This document shows positions 44,814 through 53,130 of a DNA stretch of 64,000 nucleotides, one piece after another. Below the pieces are notes generated by a model. The model was not told the origin of the DNA. It saw only the letters and a program-made list of their open reading frames with translations, and searched no databases. This DNA is from Mycobacterium sp. D16Q13 (GTDB lineage: Bacteria; Actinomycetota; Actinomycetes; Mycobacteriales; Mycobacteriaceae). Both the position numbers and the translations under genes were made by a program. Numbering within the stretch: position 1 is the stretch's first letter; every line of letters starts with the position of its first letter. The stretch lies in assembly GCF_002013375.1 (NCBI RefSeq), contig NZ_MAEW01000023.1, positions 21,977-85,976 on the forward strand, given 5' to 3'.

Positions 44814-45499
44814 CCCTTGTGCGCTTGGAGCAGGAACGCGGGCTGCTTGTTGCGGCCTTTCTCGTCCTTGTGGAATACGGGCATCTGGAAGTCGACACCC
44901 GGAATGACGGCCGGGATGTTTGAGTGGATAAACGCCGGGCGCAGCTCGTCGATCACCCAGTAGGGCTCGACCGCCGCACGCAGCTCGTCCTCGGTGACCG
45001 CGTTGGGGCCGATGCCGGGCGGAAAGGCGCCCACCGCGAAGACCAGCACGTAGTACGACGCGCCCGGTGCCGCCGCACGAGAGATCGACTGCTGGTAGCC
45101 CTCGCGCGCTTCGACGGGGATGGAGTGGAACAGCGTGCTGTCGACGATGGTGTTGAAACGACCGTCGTAACCGGAGAAGTCCGTGATGTCGGCGACCTCG
45201 AAGCTGGCGTTGGTCAGGCCGCGCTCGGCGGCCGCGGTCCGTGCCGCCTCGATCGCGGTGGGGGACAGGTCAAGGCCGAGGGTGGTGTGTCCCTGTGTGG
45301 CCAGCCGCAGCGAGGTTTCGGCGTGCCCGCATCCGACGTCGAGGACGTCGCCGTGGAACTTGCCGGCCTCGATCAGCGCGGCCAGCTCGGGTTGCGGCTC
45401 GCCGATGTTCCACGGCGGCTCACCCTGGAAGATCTCGCTCTTACCTTGGTATGAGGCGTCCCAGTCCGGCAGCTCGTTTGATGTCATACCACCTGACAT
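44810..45499 (-). CDS. Class I SAM-dependent methyltransferase
   Basis: A 229-residue cytosolic methyltransferase of the TPMT/TehB-like group. The SAM motif I is VLDVGCGHAETSLRLATQG, followed by LGLDLSPTAIEAARTAA and FNTIVDSTLFHSIP. The N-terminal WDASYQGKSEIFQGEPPWNIGEPQP (core EPPWNIG) is typical of thiol/tellurite-type methyltransferases, so detoxification of a thiol or metalloid is a reasonable guess. ATG at 45499 is used; ATG at 45487 is equally possible. No regulatory site is evident in the roughly 105 bases before the divergent ctpE. Confidence 0.83.
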   Translation of the reverse strand: MSGGMTSNELPDWDASYQGKSEIFQGEPPWNIGEPQPELAALIEAGKFHGDVLDVGCGHAETSLRLATQGHTTLGLDLSPTAIEAARTAAAERGLTNASFEVADITDFSGYDGRFNTIVDSTLFHSIPVEAREGYQQSISRAAAPGASYYVLVFAVGAFPPGIGPNAVTEDELRAAVEPYWVIDELRPAFIHSNIPAVIPGVDFQMPVFHKDEKGRNKQPAFLLQAHKG

Positions 45500-45604
45500 T
45501 ACCCGCGTTCGCCGCGATCACGCCAGGATGATCGGCCCAAATAATCGTGCGGTGTTCGCCCTCGGCGGCCGTGCCAGGCGGTCGCCGGTCGCTACTGTGC
45601 AGGG

Positions 45605-48010
45605 GTGGCAACGATCGAGGAGTTGACGTCGGGTGGATTGACCGCCGCCGAGGTCGCTGAGCGCGTAGCGCAGGGGAAGACCAACGATGTCCCGTCTCGT
45701 GCGGCACGCAGTGTGTCGGACATCGTGCGAGCCAATGTCTTCACCCGTATCAACGCGATCCTCGGTGTGCTGCTGATCATCGTGCTGTCTACCGGCTCAG
45801 TCATCAACGGCGCGTTCGGCCTGCTGATCATTGCCAACAGCGCCGTCGGCATCATTCAGGAGCTACGCGCCAAGCAGACGCTCGACAAGCTCGCCATTGT
45901 CGGCCAGACCCGGCCGGTGGTGCGGCGCGACGGTGCGGCCATGGCGCTCGCGCCCAACGACGTGGTTCTCGACGACATCATCGAGCTGGGGCCCGGCGAT
46001 CAGATCGTGGTGGACGGCGAGGTCATCGAGGAGGCCGCTCTCGAGGTCGACGAGTCGCTGCTGACCGGTGAGGCCGATCCCATCGATAAGACCGTTGGTT
46101 CCCCCGTGCTTTCGGGGAGCTTCGTGGTCGCCGGCAGCGGTGCGTATCGGGCGACCAAGGTCGGGCGCGAGGCCTACGCGGCCAAGCTGGCTGAGGAAGC
46201 CTCGAAGTTCACCTTGGTGCATTCCGAACTGCGCAATGGCATCAACAAGATTCTGCAGTTCATCACGTACCTACTGCTGCCCGCGGGCGCGCTGGTTATC
46301 TACACCCAGCTGTTCACCACAGATGACAGTTGGCAGGAATCGGTGCTTCGCATGGTGGGCGCGCTGGTCCCGATGGTGCCCGAAGGCCTGGTGTTGATGA
46401 CGTCAATTGCCTTCGCGGTCGGTGTGGTTCGACTGGGGCGGCGCCAATGCCTGGTGCAGGAGCTGCCCGCCATCGAGGGTCTGGCTCGAGTGGACACGGT
46501 ATGCGCCGACAAGACCGGCACCCTCACAGAGAACGGCATGCGGCTCTCGGATGTGAAGAAACTGGGCGCCGACGGTGATCATGCGGACGCATTGACGGCG
46601 CTATCGCAACTCGCGGCCGATGATCCGCGACCCAATGCGAGCATCGCCGCCATCGCGGAGGCGTACGACTCCCCGCCGGGCTGGAAATCGACTGCGATCG
46701 CTCCCTTTTCGTCGGCCAAGAAGTGGAGCGGTGCCTCCTACGGCGAGTATGGCAACTGGGTGATCGGCGCCCCCGATGTACTTCTTGATCCGGCCGACCC
46801 CGTCGCCACCACCGCCGAGGAGATCGGATCCCGGGGTCTGCGGGTGCTGTTGCTCGCCTCGGCGGAATTGTCCGTCGACGACGCCCACGCGCCCGGTGCG
46901 ATTACCTCGCGCGCACTGGTGGTGTTGGAGCAGAAGATCCGCCCCGATGCCCGCGACACCCTTGATTACTTTGCTTCCCAGCATGTCTCGATCAAGGTGA
47001 TCTCCGGCGACAACGCGGTCTCGGTGAGCGCTGTGGCCCAGACGCTGGGGCTCTCCGGCGCCGCCGTGGACGCGCGCACCCTGCCCACCGATACCGACAA
47101 GCTGGCCGACACTCTTGCGGATGCGACCACCTTCGGGCGGGTACGGCCCGACCAGAAGCGGGCGATGGTCAAGGCTCTGCAATCGCATGGCCATACCGTC
47201 GCGATGACCGGTGACGGCGTCAATGACGTGCTCGCGCTCAAGGACGCCGATATCGGTGTCGCGATGGGTGCCGGTAGCTCCGCCTCACGCGCGGTGGCTC
47301 AGATTGTCTTGTTGGACAACAAATTCGCAACCCTGCCCTATGTGGTTGCCGAGGGTCGGCGCGTTATCGGCAACATTGAACGAGTTTCCAACCTGTTTCT
47401 GACCAAGACGGTGTACTCGGTGCTGCTGGCGCTGACGGTGGGGCTTGCGGGGCTGGGCTCGAAGGTCTTCCACTACGGCGCGGTGCCGTTCCCGTTCCAG
47501 CCGATTCACGTCACCATCGCGGCCTGGTTCACCATCGGTATCCCGGCGTTCATCCTGTCGTTGGCGCCGAATAACGAACGCGCACAGACAGGATTCGTGC
47601 GCCGGGTGATGATGTCGGCAATTCCGTCAGGTGTGACGGTGGGCGTCGCGACGTTCCTGTCCTACCTGTTGGCTCGTCAGATTCTGCACGTCACCGGCAA
47701 CAGCACGCAGGCGTCGACCGCTGCGCTGATCACCGAGCTGGTAGCGGCGGTGTGGGTACTTGCGGTGGTGGCTCGCCCTTATCGGTGGTGGCGGGTGGCG
47801 CTGGTGACATGCTCCGGGCTGGGCTACGCGGTGATTTTTGCGATTCCCTTGGCGCGAAAGACATTCATGCTTGATCCGAGCAATCTGGCGGTCACCGGCC
47901 CCGCGCTGGGCATCGGCATCGCGGCCGCCGTGGTGATCGAGGTGTTGTGGTGGCTGCAGGGTAAGTGGTCCGGCCAGCCACGCCATTTCTGGGCCACCGA
48001 AGACGACTGA
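45605..48010 (+). CDS. ctpE: P-type cation ATPase CtpE
   Basis: A 801-residue P-type ATPase of the inner membrane. The phosphorylated aspartate is D302 in CADKTGTLTENG; the actuator loop appears as LLTGEADP, and the hinge as MTGDGVNDVLALKDADIGVAMG. About ten helices are visible, with the MVPEGLVLMTS ion-path helix just before the phosphorylation domain. It lacks N-terminal metal-binding CxxC domains. M. smegmatis CtpE has been described as a calcium uptake ATPase, and this protein is its positional and sequence equivalent (Rv0908). GTG at 45605 is the start. It is followed by a 300-base non-coding stretch. Confidence 0.93.
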   Translation: MATIEELTSGGLTAAEVAERVAQGKTNDVPSRAARSVSDIVRANVFTRINAILGVLLIIVLSTGSVINGAFGLLIIANSAVGIIQELRAKQTLDKLAIVGQTRPVVRRDGAAMALAPNDVVLDDIIELGPGDQIVVDGEVIEEAALEVDESLLTGEADPIDKTVGSPVLSGSFVVAGSGAYRATKVGREAYAAKLAEEASKFTLVHSELRNGINKILQFITYLLLPAGALVIYTQLFTTDDSWQESVLRMVGALVPMVPEGLVLMTSIAFAVGVVRLGRRQCLVQELPAIEGLARVDTVCADKTGTLTENGMRLSDVKKLGADGDHADALTALSQLAADDPRPNASIAAIAEAYDSPPGWKSTAIAPFSSAKKWSGASYGEYGNWVIGAPDVLLDPADPVATTAEEIGSRGLRVLLLASAELSVDDAHAPGAITSRALVVLEQKIRPDARDTLDYFASQHVSIKVISGDNAVSVSAVAQTLGLSGAAVDARTLPTDTDKLADTLADATTFGRVRPDQKRAMVKALQSHGHTVAMTGDGVNDVLALKDADIGVAMGAGSSASRAVAQIVLLDNKFATLPYVVAEGRRVIGNIERVSNLFLTKTVYSVLLALTVGLAGLGSKVFHYGAVPFPFQPIHVTIAAWFTIGIPAFILSLAPNNERAQTGFVRRVMMSAIPSGVTVGVATFLSYLLARQILHVTGNSTQASTAALITELVAAVWVLAVVARPYRWWRVALVTCSGLGYAVIFAIPLARKTFMLDPSNLAVTGPALGIGIAAAVVIEVLWWLQGKWSGQPRHFWATEDD

Positions 48011-48142
48011 AGTAAATCGGATGCGCGCAATAGGCGCGGTTCGCTATCTTTGCTCACGCGGAGATCAAGCGGCGCCCCGGCATCGCCGGTCGGCGTACCG
48101 CGTGTTGGGCCTTCGCCTTACTGGTACGCCCTCTTCAGGCTA

Positions 48143-48159
48143 GTGGGTTCGAGTCCCGC
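48143..48159 (+). other. tRNA T-arm-like fragment
   Basis: GTGGGTTCGAGTCCCGC can fold as a five-pair stem (one G-U) around the loop TTCGAGT, the hallmark of a tRNA T-arm. The seven bases after it (ACGGGAC) would be an acceptor strand, but no matching GTCCCGT 5' strand, D-arm or anticodon arm is found upstream. It is therefore at most a tRNA 3'-end remnant, such as integrating elements leave, or a chance match. Confidence 0.4.
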
Positions 48160-48164
48160 ACGGG

Positions 48165-48263
48165 ACGGCTTCCGGGCTGCGCGCCGCAGGGCTCGCGATT
48201 CGGTCCTGCGGGGAGCGCTGTGGCGATTCCTCCCACCGGCTCGCGATGCTGTCCGGAAGCCGT
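48165..48263. repeat. 99-base element bounded by 11-base perfect inverted repeats
   Basis: ACGGCTTCCGG at 48165-48175 is the exact reverse complement of CCGGAAGCCGT at 48253-48263. Inside lies a second perfect stem, CCGCAGG (48184-48190) with CCTGCGG (48205-48211), and the 10-base direct repeat GGCTCGCGAT occurs at 48190-48199 and 48238-48247. The whole could fold as a branched RNA, or be a small terminal-repeat element; no target-site duplication is seen. It lies about 50 bases before the SPFH gene start. Confidence 0.55.
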
Positions 48264-48313
48264 TCCTCCACAACTGAATTACGACAAAAATAGGTAAGAG
48301 AGGTGAACAAAGA

Positions 48314-48991
48314 ATGAGTATGTGGGACTGGATCTTCGGGCAGAAGGTCACGATCATGGAGTGGCAGCGCGGTGTGCTGTACCGCGAAGGTGTGTTCGAG
48401 GCGGTGCTGGCACCTGGCGTTCATTACACACGCCCGCGTACCGACACTTTGGTCACTGTGGACATGCGAACTCAGTCGGTGCAAGTTGCTGGCCAAGATG
48501 TGCTGACCGTTGACGGTTTCTTTGTGAAGGTATCGGCGGCGGTCAACTACACGGTGTCCAACCCGAGCGTTTTCGCTACGGCCGAGGGCGGTTCGGCGCA
48601 CTGGAACATCTACCTGCGCACCCAGCTGCAGGTGCGTGACGCCGTCGCGGCACTGACTCTCGATGAGCTGCTGGCTCGGCGGGGTCAGATTCTGGGTGCG
48701 GACGCTGTCGCAAGACTCGCGGCAGAAGTAGCAGAGCTCGGTGTAACGGTGACGTGGTTCGTCGTCAAGGACATCATGCTGTCCGGCGAAGTGCGCAAGG
48801 CACTGGCTGAGCCGCTGCTGGCGCGAGAGGCGGGTAAGGCTCAGTTGGAACGAGCTCGCTCCGACGCGGCAGTGCTGCGCTCGATGGCGAACACCGCCAA
48901 GCTGCTGCGGGAGAACCCCGAGCTGCTGAGGCTGCGGACCCTCGAGTCGGTGGCCGAGGGCAGGGCCATGGTCGTCCTCAACGCACCGTGA
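48314..48991 (+). CDS. SPFH/Band 7 (slipin-like) protein
   Basis: A 225-residue protein of the stomatin-prohibitin-flotillin family. EWQRGVLYREGVFEAVLAPGVHYTRP, RTQSVQVAGQDVLTVDGFFVKVSAAVNYTV and the C-terminal helical LLAREAGKAQLERARSDAAVLR fit the SPFH core and coiled coil. Unlike typical slipins it has no N-terminal membrane hairpin, so membrane contact would need another route. These proteins organise membrane microdomains or control proteases, but the local role is unknown; no NfeD-type partner is adjacent. GAGAGG lies about 8 bases before the ATG. It is preceded by the structured non-coding element. Confidence 0.8.
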   Translation: MSMWDWIFGQKVTIMEWQRGVLYREGVFEAVLAPGVHYTRPRTDTLVTVDMRTQSVQVAGQDVLTVDGFFVKVSAAVNYTVSNPSVFATAEGGSAHWNIYLRTQLQVRDAVAALTLDELLARRGQILGADAVARLAAEVAELGVTVTWFVVKDIMLSGEVRKALAEPLLAREAGKAQLERARSDAAVLRSMANTAKLLRENPELLRLRTLESVAEGRAMVVLNAP

Positions 48992-49001
48992 CCGCTCGCG
49001 C

Positions 49002-49835
49002 TTAGAAACTGAACCGCATGATCCTGCCGATGTCACGCAGGGCGGGGATGTGCGAGATCACCTTCATCTGGATGCGGCCCGATAGTGGCAGGTGCTCCTC
49101 ACCCGCCACGTCGGTGCTGCGCAAGTCGTCGACGCAGCGCAGCCCAGGATGCAGCGCTTCGATCTGCCCGGGGTCGTCGATCCCCCAGTGCAGGGTGGCA
49201 CCCGCGTTGCGCACCGCGGGCACCAGCTTCTGCAGCGTGATCCCGATGCTGGGGTAGCAGTCGAAGGCCAGTTGTCCGCTGGGGAATCGGCCGGTGATCC
49301 GCCGGATCAGGGACTGGCCGTCGGCGGGTGTCAGGTACATGGTCAAACCCTCGAATACCGCGAGGGTCGGCCGGTCGGCCGGGATGCTGTCGAGCCATGC
49401 CTCATCGGTGACCGAGCTTCCGACCATCCGATAGTCACCGGCACGCTCGGGGAGCAGCGCGCGCCGCAGCGCGATCACCTCGGGATAGTCGATATCGACC
49501 CAGCGCACCGTGTCGGGCGGATTGATCCGGAAGACGCGGGTATCCAGCCCGCAGGCCAGATGCAGCACCGTCGCCTCCCGGTGGACGGTGAGAAACTCCG
49601 AGGTCCAGACATCGAGTTGGCGCGCGCGCAGCGCTACCCCGATCGCCTGGGTGCCTTTGATCTTGGTTTTGGAGAAGTCGTAGTCGATACGCGCGACGGC
49701 GTCCGCGGCGTAGTGGTCATGAAGAACCGAATTAGGGGATGTGGCGTCTTGCGCGCGGCCGTACAAGGTGGCCAGCATCGTCTCGGGAGCGCCGGTCAAT
49801 GTGATTTTCACAGGGTCCGTCACTCGACCCAACAT
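49002..49835 (-). CDS. PPM-family SAM-dependent methyltransferase
   Basis: A 277-residue methyltransferase of the leucine carboxyl methyltransferase/PPM group, which is greatly expanded in mycobacteria. The SAM site is VLHLACGLDTRVFRINPP, with WVDIDYPEVIALRRALLP and LAVFEGLTMYLTP downstream. Family members methylate lipids, polyketides or proteins; the substrate here is unknown. The frame is open to 50144 across the divergent antitoxin gene, but conserved sequence starts at MLGRVTDPVKITLTG, so ATG at 49835 (or GTG at 49823) is used. It diverges from the antitoxin gene across about 55 bases. Confidence 0.82.
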   Translation of the reverse strand: MLGRVTDPVKITLTGAPETMLATLYGRAQDATSPNSVLHDHYAADAVARIDYDFSKTKIKGTQAIGVALRARQLDVWTSEFLTVHREATVLHLACGLDTRVFRINPPDTVRWVDIDYPEVIALRRALLPERAGDYRMVGSSVTDEAWLDSIPADRPTLAVFEGLTMYLTPADGQSLIRRITGRFPSGQLAFDCYPSIGITLQKLVPAVRNAGATLHWGIDDPGQIEALHPGLRCVDDLRSTDVAGEEHLPLSGRIQMKVISHIPALRDIGRIMRFSF

Positions 49836-49889
49836 ACGCCGCGATCTCGTACTACAGTTGCGCCGTCCCAGACGAAGGAGAACACGCTC

Positions 49890-50105
49890 ATGGCTGATTT
49901 CAAGGGTCTCATCGACAAGCTTAAGAGCCTGTTGGCGGGCAACAAGGACAAGGTGAACCAGGCCGTCGACAAGGTCGGCGACGCGATCGATTCCAAGACC
50001 GGTGGAAAGTACAGCGCGGTCGTGGACAAGGTGCAGGACGCCGCCAAGGGCGCGGTCGAGAAGGTAGAAGGCACCGAGGCCCCGAAGGCCGGCGACGCTC
50101 AGTAA
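49890..50105 (+). CDS. Rv0909-like antitoxin
   Basis: A 71-residue lysine- and alanine-rich helical protein. MADFKGLIDKLKSLLAGNKDKV, VDKVGDAIDSKTGGKYS and VDKVQDAAKGAVEKVEG match the MT0933/Rv0909-type antitoxin family. In M. tuberculosis Rv0909 and Rv0910 are reported as a toxin-antitoxin pair. AAGGAG lies about 9 bases before the ATG at 49890. Here the matching toxin gene is not next to it: a lipase gene of about 1.15 kb lies between. The protein could also act as a general small helical protein; the TA role rests on family assignment. Confidence 0.78.
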   Translation: MADFKGLIDKLKSLLAGNKDKVNQAVDKVGDAIDSKTGGKYSAVVDKVQDAAKGAVEKVEGTEAPKAGDAQ

Positions 50106-50118
50106 CCGACTGGCGCCG

Positions 50119-51264
50119 TTGGTTGCGGCGCTGGTGCTGTTCACGGCGGCCTGTGCGCGGGTGGAGGCGGAAGGTGTCGCACCTCCGCCTCCGTCGCCGC
50201 CGCCGGGTGAGGTGCTGTCGGATACGCCGTTGTCGCTGGCCCCGGATCTGGACGCCCACGCCGACGGTCATCTGATCCGATACATGTCGACCTCGGGTGC
50301 CACCGGCACACCCACCGAGGTGTCCGGAGTTGTCTTTGCCCCGAAAGGTCAACCACCGCAACAAGGTTGGCCCATCGTGTCAGTGGGACATGGCACCACA
50401 GGGCTAGACGACGAGTGCGCGGTTTCTCGTGCTGCCGATTTGCGGGGCTATATCTGGCTGGTGCGCAACCTCACCAAGCGCGGCTGGGTGGTGGCTATCA
50501 CGGATTACGAGGGACTGGGCGTTCCGGGCCCGCATCCGTATCTGGAACCGCGGTCCGAGGGCTTCAACGTGATCGACGCTGCGCGTGCCGCGGTGTCGCT
50601 GATCCCCGGGGCTTCGACCACGTGGGCGGCCATTGGCGCTTCCCAGGGCGGCCAGGCGACGTGGGCGGCCGCCGAGCTTACGGGCGATTACGCCCCCGAG
50701 CTGGAGTTTGTGGGCGCGGCCAACCTGTCCCCGGCCGCCGATCTCACCGATATGGCGACGCACGTCGGCGACGGCCGATACGACTGGAGTCAGCTCTCGA
50801 TGATGCCCACCTTGCTGACGGGGCTGTCGGTCACCATTCCGGAGCTGAGGCCGGAGAACTTTCTGCATGGATCCTTCCAGGACAACCCGCATGACAAAGC
50901 GCTCCTGCTGGGGTGTCACAACGGACTGGACCCCGCGCGGGCAGCGGCCATAGGTAGATTGCGCGCCAACGATTTTCACGGCACCAGCGCATTGGACCCG
51001 GCGATTTTCGCGGCTGCTCTGAAGCGGATCGCGCTACCGCTCGGCCCGGCGTCCGGGCCGATGCTCGTGTATGCCGGTGGGGCCGACCGCCTCATCGACG
51101 CACGCTGGATCCACACGGCGGTGCGACGGGCCTGCGTACTGGGTGACACGGTCCAGGAGATCATCGCGCCAGGTAAGGGGCACGTGGACCCCGACGGGGA
51201 ACGGCTGGGGGTGCAGTGGATCGCGGATCGGTTTGCCGGGATCCCAGCGCCCAGTAACTGCTAG
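50119..51264 (+). CDS. Exported lipase (secretory LIP family), probable lipoprotein
   Basis: A 381-residue alpha/beta hydrolase. The lipobox-like LVLFTAACA near the start suggests lipid attachment at a cysteine after cleavage. The nucleophile is S175 in GASQGG; aspartate in YAGGADRLID and histidine in GKGHVDP probably complete the triad. The fungal-type secretory lipase family is common in actinobacteria and acts on acylglycerols outside the cell. The start is awkward: only TTG at 50119 is a standard candidate and gives a signal peptide without the usual positive charges; CTG at 50110 would add LAP, and the open frame begins at 50068. It lies between an antitoxin gene and its presumed toxin. 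Confidence 0.8.
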   Translation: MVAALVLFTAACARVEAEGVAPPPPSPPPGEVLSDTPLSLAPDLDAHADGHLIRYMSTSGATGTPTEVSGVVFAPKGQPPQQGWPIVSVGHGTTGLDDECAVSRAADLRGYIWLVRNLTKRGWVVAITDYEGLGVPGPHPYLEPRSEGFNVIDAARAAVSLIPGASTTWAAIGASQGGQATWAAAELTGDYAPELEFVGAANLSPAADLTDMATHVGDGRYDWSQLSMMPTLLTGLSVTIPELRPENFLHGSFQDNPHDKALLLGCHNGLDPARAAAIGRLRANDFHGTSALDPAIFAAALKRIALPLGPASGPMLVYAGGADRLIDARWIHTAVRRACVLGDTVQEIIAPGKGHVDPDGERLGVQWIADRFAGIPAPSNC

Positions 51265-51300
51265 CCCCGGGTCGGTATCGCTCCGGTATCGTTTGCCGAC

Positions 51301-51744
51301 GTGGCAGCCAAACTGAATTCCTCCATCGATGTGCCCCTCCCTCCTCAGGAGGCTTGGGAGCACGCCTCGGATCTGCGGCGTTTCGATGAGTGGCTGAGCG
51401 TTCACACCGCGTGGCGCAGCGCGTTGCCCGAGATCTTGGAAAAAGGCACGGTGATCGACTCGATCGTGTGCGTGAAGGGCATGTACAACCGGGTCAAATG
51501 GACCCTGCAGAAGTACGACCCTCCGACGGGTCTGTTCCTGGAGGGGCAGGGCAGGGGCGGGGTGAAGGTCAAGCTCCGGTTGACGATCACCCCGAAGGGG
51601 CCGGGTTCGGTCGTGGATTTCACCCTGCATTTGGGTGGGCCCGCGATGTTCGGCCCGATCGGCGCGGTGGTCGCGGCCGCGCTGCGCAGTGACATCGACG
51701 CCTCGCTGACGAAGTTCGTTCAAGTTTTTGCATCCGCGTCATAA
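51301..51744 (+). CDS. Rv0910-like SRPBCC toxin-family protein
   Basis: A 147-residue protein of the START/SRPBCC (polyketide cyclase-like) fold. It starts KLNSSIDVPLPPQEAWEHASDL after the GTG and keeps EWLSVHTAWRSALPEILEKGT, VKGMYNRVKWT, GGVKVKLRLTI and HLGGPAMFGPIGAVVAAALR, closely following M. tuberculosis Rv0910, reported as the toxin of the Rv0909/Rv0910 pair. The fold normally binds hydrophobic ligands, and the toxic mechanism is not clear from sequence. GTG at 51301 is supported by homology; there is no strong ribosome-binding site. Separation from the antitoxin gene by 1.2 kb would weaken the usual coupled expression. Confidence 0.82.
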   Translation: MAAKLNSSIDVPLPPQEAWEHASDLRRFDEWLSVHTAWRSALPEILEKGTVIDSIVCVKGMYNRVKWTLQKYDPPTGLFLEGQGRGGVKVKLRLTITPKGPGSVVDFTLHLGGPAMFGPIGAVVAAALRSDIDASLTKFVQVFASAS

Positions 51745-51857
51745 TTTGCGTTTTTCGCGTTCTACCTGCGAAAACACAAGCGACGGTTTGTGATTGGATG
51801 AGTTTCGAGTTCGTGTCGGTGGTTGGCAGGCTCCGGAATAAGGAGCAATATGGATAT

Positions 51858-52145
51858 ATGTCAATCACACGGAAGTTCATCGGAACGGTGTTCGCCGCTG
51901 GTGCCGGCGCGGTGCTTATCGCTGCTGCGCCCGCCGCCGTGATGACCACCGGGGTGCCGACAACCACGTCCAACCAGGTCGTTCTTGCCGATCCCGGCGG
52001 CTCTGGCAGCGGTGACGCGGGAGGCGGCGGTGGCTGCTACAACGGCGTGTGCGGCGGATGGAATCCCGGGCAAGGTGGCTGGGGCCATGGCTGCTACAAC
52101 GGCGTCTGTGGCGGCTGGGACGGCCAGCGCGGCTGGGGTAACTGA
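51858..52145 (+). CDS. Small secreted glycine-rich peptide with two CYNGVCGGW repeats
   Basis: A 95-residue preprotein with a signal peptide (RKFIGTVFAAGAGAVLIAAAPAA, cut perhaps after VLA before DPGG), leaving a mature peptide of about 50 residues. The mature part contains the motif CYNGVCGGW twice, at 52035-52061 and 52092-52118, joined by glycine- and tryptophan-rich linkers and ending GWGN. The four cysteines could form disulfides or bind metal. No known family is recognised. AAGGAGC (51840-51846) lies about 11 bases before the ATG at 51858; a nearer ATG at 51850 is out of frame. About 110 bases before it are AT-richer and may hold its own promoter. Confidence 0.72.
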   Translation: MSITRKFIGTVFAAGAGAVLIAAAPAAVMTTGVPTTTSNQVVLADPGGSGSGDAGGGGGCYNGVCGGWNPGQGGWGHGCYNGVCGGWDGQRGWGN

Positions 52146-52163
52146 GCCGCGCAGCCGCACGAA

Positions 52164-53075
52164 TTAGTGCGCTAGCGGTCGAAGGGCTTGGGCCAGGGCG
52201 TCATACGCGTCCCGGCGAGCTGATCCGGTGCCGAGCAGGTGATCCGGGAGGATGACTTCGTCGACGCCCTCCTGGGCCCATGGTGCGATCTGCTCTGCGA
52301 TGCGTTCCGCGGTACCGTACAACACTGGAATCGGTGATGCCGCAGCGGTTTCTGCTGCGCGGGCCTCGGACTGTGGGCCGTCGGTGACGATGATGCGAGC
52401 CTGAGTGGAACGCCAAATCGTCGCCGGATCCCGGCCAATCTTCTCGGCCGCGGCGTCTAATCGGCCCGAGATCTCGTGGAAGGTGCCGGGCGCAGACCAC
52501 TGATTCCATTCGTGGGCATACCGCGCGGTCAGGCCCAGCATCCGCGGCTGAGTGGCGCCGATCAGGATCGGTAATGGCCGCTGTACTGGTTTGGGTTCGC
52601 AGATGCCCTCCGCCAGCTGGTAGTACTCGCCGGCCACGGTGGTGGCTTGCTCGTTGAGCAGGCCGGTAATCACTTGCAGCCCTTCGGAAAACCGGTCGAC
52701 GCGTGGTCCGGGCTTGCCGAGTTCGAGCCCGTAGCGCTGGTGCTCGTTTTCCTGCCAGCCGGCGCCCAGACCGAGCGTGAAGCGCCCCTGGCTGACGTGG
52801 TCGACGGTGGCCGCCCAGTTGGCCAGCACCGCTGGATGCCGGAATGTCATCGACAGCACCAGGGGCGCGAGCCGGATTCGCGAGGTGGCCGCGGCGAGCG
52901 CGGCAAAGATCGCGGTGGCCTCGTGGAAATCGGTGCGCTCCTCGGCGGTGTCCGCGTGCGACATGAAGTGGTCGGCCGCGTAGAAGGCGCGCCAGGTTCC
53001 GTTGTCGGCGTATTGGGCGATATCCAGCAGATCTGCCCAGGATTGATTGGTTTGTCCCCATATCGAGAAGCGCAT
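52164..53075 (-). CDS. LLM-class (F420-dependent type) oxidoreductase
   Basis: A 303-residue luciferase-like TIM-barrel enzyme. It starts MRFSIWGQTNQSWADLLDIAQYAD and contains LGLGAGWQENEHQRYG and PILIGATQPRMLGL, the usual coenzyme F420/FMN-binding pattern, with VDEVILPDHLLG near the end. In mycobacteria most such proteins use F420 to reduce or oxidise lipids, sterols or xenobiotics. The start at 53075 is set by homology; the open frame to 53219 overlaps the divergent tetR gene. The 55 bases to the tetR start probably hold both promoters, so TetR may control this gene. Confidence 0.85.
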   Translation of the reverse strand: MRFSIWGQTNQSWADLLDIAQYADNGTWRAFYAADHFMSHADTAEERTDFHEATAIFAALAAATSRIRLAPLVLSMTFRHPAVLANWAATVDHVSQGRFTLGLGAGWQENEHQRYGLELGKPGPRVDRFSEGLQVITGLLNEQATTVAGEYYQLAEGICEPKPVQRPLPILIGATQPRMLGLTARYAHEWNQWSAPGTFHEISGRLDAAAEKIGRDPATIWRSTQARIIVTDGPQSEARAAETAAASPIPVLYGTAERIAEQIAPWAQEGVDEVILPDHLLGTGSARRDAYDALAQALRPLAH

Positions 53076-53130
53076 GTCGTCCAGCCTAGAGCCGGTGCAC
53101 ATATCGCCGTTATTGCGTACTACCCTCGAA

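Larger units (their letters stand above)
48011..48313. other. Non-coding region between ctpE and the SPFH gene
   Basis: No convincing gene is present in these 303 bases. The right part is rich in nested inverted repeats and a tRNA T-arm-like motif (listed separately). The last 30 bases before the SPFH gene are AT-richer (ACAAAAATAGG) and hold its GAGAGG ribosome-binding site. Confidence 0.6.

Noticed and set aside
48070..48175. A complete tRNA gene ending at the T-arm-like motif
   Set aside because: No matching acceptor 5' strand, D-arm or anticodon arm could be found in the 90 bases upstream, so only a fragment is reported.
49836..50144. N-terminal extension of the PPM methyltransferase
   Set aside because: It is antisense to the antitoxin gene, which has its own ribosome-binding site and family match.
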